A DNA stretch of 5,954 nt. Source: Microcaldota archaeon (GTDB lineage Archaea > Micrarchaeota > Micrarchaeia > Anstonellales > Anstonellaceae). A program made the translations under genes and the position numbers. Each line of letters begins with the position of its first letter. Within the stretch, counting starts at the first letter, position 1. The stretch is taken from positions 1 through 5,954 of the forward strand of contig JAPLWY010000072.1 in NCBI GenBank assembly GCA_026396355.1. Direction: 5' to 3'. The notes beneath the pieces were generated by a model, which made no database searches, had not been told where the DNA came from, and was given only the letters and a program-made list of their open reading frames with translations. This document shows positions 4,040-5,954 of the stretch, in pieces.

Positions 4040-5917
4040 ATGCATAATACGCCTATGGATACTATTTCGTCCTCAAACCTTGAAAAAAGGCTATCCTCGC
4101 TCACGCTTGAAGACCTTAAAACCAAAAATCCCGACCTGGCCGAGCTTGCGCATGACATTGTCCTTAGCCTGCCCGATGAGCATGCTGCAGTGTTTGAGGC
4201 AGGCGGTTCGATTTATTCGCTTGTAAAGCTTGCTGAGAAGCTAGGGGGCGGAAACACCAGGAAAGAAAAAGCGCTTGCAAAGAAGATGGAGAAATTGTTT
4301 GCTCTATGCGCTGACATGAAACATGAGCAGGGCGGCACTAAAAAAACGCAGGAAACCAAAGGCGGGCCGCAAGACAGCATTGGCGCATCCATAGTCAAGG
4401 ACAAAAAATTCGAGCCTGACACAATCATGGAAATCGGGGCAAAGACGCAGAAGTGGCATGCTGCGATCAGGAAAGCGGAGAAGAAAAATGAGATTTTCAA
4501 GCGCAGCATGCAAGACAAGCCCAAGGAAATGCAGGACGCGATGTCACTTGCTTATGAGCTGAACAAATATTCCATCGAACTTTACAAGGAATGGGCCGGC
4601 AGTCTGGGCAATGACCGGAAAAGCCGGAAATTGGCAGCAGCATATGCAGACCGGCTCTCGGATGAGCAGGGCTACCGCTCTTCAGAAGCCAATTTGAACA
4701 GCATTATGCAGCAAAAGAAACCTGGCGCCGAGGTCATCAAGGGCAACTACGATCTTCTTGCGCCTGGAATAGACAAAAGAAAATTGGATGGCATGCTTAA
4801 GCGGGGGTATGTGATTGAATCGGTTTCAAACCACAATTGCAAGCAGTTTGTTGCCGCGTATGCCGCTCTTCGCGTGCACTTTGGCCCTGACGAGCTTGAC
4901 CCGGCAAAGGCGCTCATGGAACAGATGGATGCCGGCCCTGTGTTCAAGAACGCTTATCAGCAGTATTTCCTTGTCACGGCAAGCGATCCGAGCGGCAAGG
5001 TAGTGGGGGCGCATGACGGCAACTATTTTGGAAATACGACCACAAGCGCACTTTACGGGGCGCACATTGGAGTCTATCCCGATGCCAAAAAGCTAGGGAT
5101 AGCCACGCTCCTGCATGAAATTGCGCTGACAATGGGGAACGAATATGCAACTAATGCTGAAAAGGCATGGGCAGGTAGGGGAATTGAAGTGGACTATGTG
5201 AAGCTGACAAAGGAAAGCGCAGAACCCGGCGACAAGATCATAAAGGGCAGCAAGCTGATGTATCTTGTGGGCGAAGTGGAAGCACCCAACCTTGCAAGCA
5301 TGGAAGACGCACAAGCCACAATCGAGAGAAACGTGATACATGCACGCCTGTTCGGGTTCTCAGTGATCCCTATGCTGGACTACAAGCAGGTGGACCTTGA
5401 CTGGCCATCAGACAAGCCCTATATTGAAACTGACGGAAAACCCCCATCTGACTGGAATACTGTGCCGCTGCTGCTTTATGTCCGGCGCATTGGCAAGGCT
5501 GGCGCCACGCAAATCACGGTCGGGGAAGCGAAGAAAATCAGCAGAATCATGACTGAGATTTTCAATGAGACTGGCCAGTACAGCCCGGAGGGCGTGGAAG
5601 CAGACTATCAGCACACGATTGCAAGGATGAAAGGGATGAAAGACACGGACAAGGTGTCGATTTTGGAACTGCCCCGGGATGCCAGCAAATCAAAGGCACA
5701 GCTTTTAACTGAAGTGATTGTTGGAATTATCCCTGAGATAGAAACAATGGACCAGCGGTGCGCCAAATATTATGGAGACTATCTTTGGTCCAAGGAATAT
5801 CTTAAGGATTACAATAAGGCCGTGAAAAATGGCACAGCAGTCACTCTCGAGGCGGCACGGGCGTTCCTGGTTGCCGAGGCCACAAGGAAGCCCGAGATAG
5901 AAGTGAAACGAGACTGA
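4040..5917 (+). CDS. Large protein with central GNAT acetyltransferase domain, 625 aa
   Basis: Residues about 256-480 form a GNAT fold, which transfers an acyl group from acyl-CoA. Strand QYFLVTAS (308-315) is followed by GKVVGAHDGNYF, then motif A as GVYPDAKKLGIATLL (344-358). This has the spacing V-x-P-x5-G-x-A of the CoA pyrophosphate loop, with Lys350 where Arg/Gln is usual. It closes with ARLFGFSVIPMLDYKQVDL and VPLLLYVRRIG. The first about 250 residues are helical and charged with a Gly/Lys/Gln-rich linker at 97-120. The last about 145 residues are another helical region (GEAKKISRIMTEIFNETG and onward). A 625-aa GNAT protein is several times the usual 150 to 200 aa. No signal peptide or membrane segment is seen. 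The substrate is unknown. Start: 4040 is the longest frame; ATG 4055 (MDTISSS) fits the TATA box better and would shorten the protein by five residues. It is separately transcribed from the vapBC genes. Confidence 0.85.
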   Translation: MHNTPMDTISSSNLEKRLSSLTLEDLKTKNPDLAELAHDIVLSLPDEHAAVFEAGGSIYSLVKLAEKLGGGNTRKEKALAKKMEKLFALCADMKHEQGGTKKTQETKGGPQDSIGASIVKDKKFEPDTIMEIGAKTQKWHAAIRKAEKKNEIFKRSMQDKPKEMQDAMSLAYELNKYSIELYKEWAGSLGNDRKSRKLAAAYADRLSDEQGYRSSEANLNSIMQQKKPGAEVIKGNYDLLAPGIDKRKLDGMLKRGYVIESVSNHNCKQFVAAYAALRVHFGPDELDPAKALMEQMDAGPVFKNAYQQYFLVTASDPSGKVVGAHDGNYFGNTTTSALYGAHIGVYPDAKKLGIATLLHEIALTMGNEYATNAEKAWAGRGIEVDYVKLTKESAEPGDKIIKGSKLMYLVGEVEAPNLASMEDAQATIERNVIHARLFGFSVIPMLDYKQVDLDWPSDKPYIETDGKPPSDWNTVPLLLYVRRIGKAGATQITVGEAKKISRIMTEIFNETGQYSPEGVEADYQHTIARMKGMKDTDKVSILELPRDASKSKAQLLTEVIVGIIPEIETMDQRCAKYYGDYLWSKEYLKDYNKAVKNGTAVTLEAARAFLVAEATRKPEIEVKRD

Positions 5918-5954
5918 TTGCCCTGTCAGTTGCGATTACCAAAGCTTTTCTGCC

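Noticed and set aside
3160..5917. GNAT gene as part of a TacAT-type toxin-antitoxin system with the vapBC locus
   Set aside because: TacA-type toxins are about 160 aa and are paired directly with an RHH antitoxin; this protein is 625 aa, has its own promoter, and the RHH gene already has a complete PIN toxin partner.
1..5954. CRISPR arrays, tRNA or rRNA genes, insertion sequences
   Set aside because: No regularly spaced repeats, no cloverleaf or rRNA-like segments, and no transposase-like frame or terminal inverted repeats were seen on either strand.

Overview
The window looks archaeal, probably from a small-genome lineage such as a DPANN-type archaeon (the lineage is inference; no marker gene is present). 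Starts are preceded by archaeal TATA-like boxes about 26 bp from the predicted transcript start. Some of these predict leaderless mRNAs. Others end exactly at a GGTGA-type Shine-Dalgarno that matches the archaeal 16S 3' end. Proteins are rich in Lys and Glu, and a COG1753/DUF217-type vapBC toxin-antitoxin module is present.

Left third, minus strand (1-2040): two tandem paralogous single-domain arrestin/Spo0M-like proteins, the second running off the left edge, followed further right by a two-gene operon of unrecognised proteins (235 and 185 aa). The operon is headed by a possible 12-codon leader ORF whose stop overlaps the first start. Middle (2086-3120), plus strand: a Maf-family nucleotide pyrophosphatase with its own promoter, a 62-aa small protein with a very strong Shine-Dalgarno, and a 186-bp stretch (2974-3159) holding a possible 33-aa sORF, a Cys-rich alternative frame and a GAAA-loop hairpin.

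Right half (3121-5954), plus strand: a compact toxin-antitoxin locus of three overlapping genes. They are a RHH-type VapB antitoxin, a PIN-domain VapC toxin, and a 58-aa protein that repeats only the C-terminal, toxin-facing part of VapB (18/37 identical without gaps) and has no DNA-binding domain. The leaderless promoter of this locus carries a perfect 12-bp palindrome between TATA box and start codon, a good autorepression operator. Next comes a 625-aa protein with a central GNAT acetyltransferase domain, expressed from its own promoter inside a perfect 16-bp palindrome.

The strongest candidate for something undescribed is the three-gene vapB-vapC-'vapB C-domain' arrangement: a full antitoxin that can bind both operator and toxin, plus a second, translationally coupled antitoxin piece that could bind toxin only.
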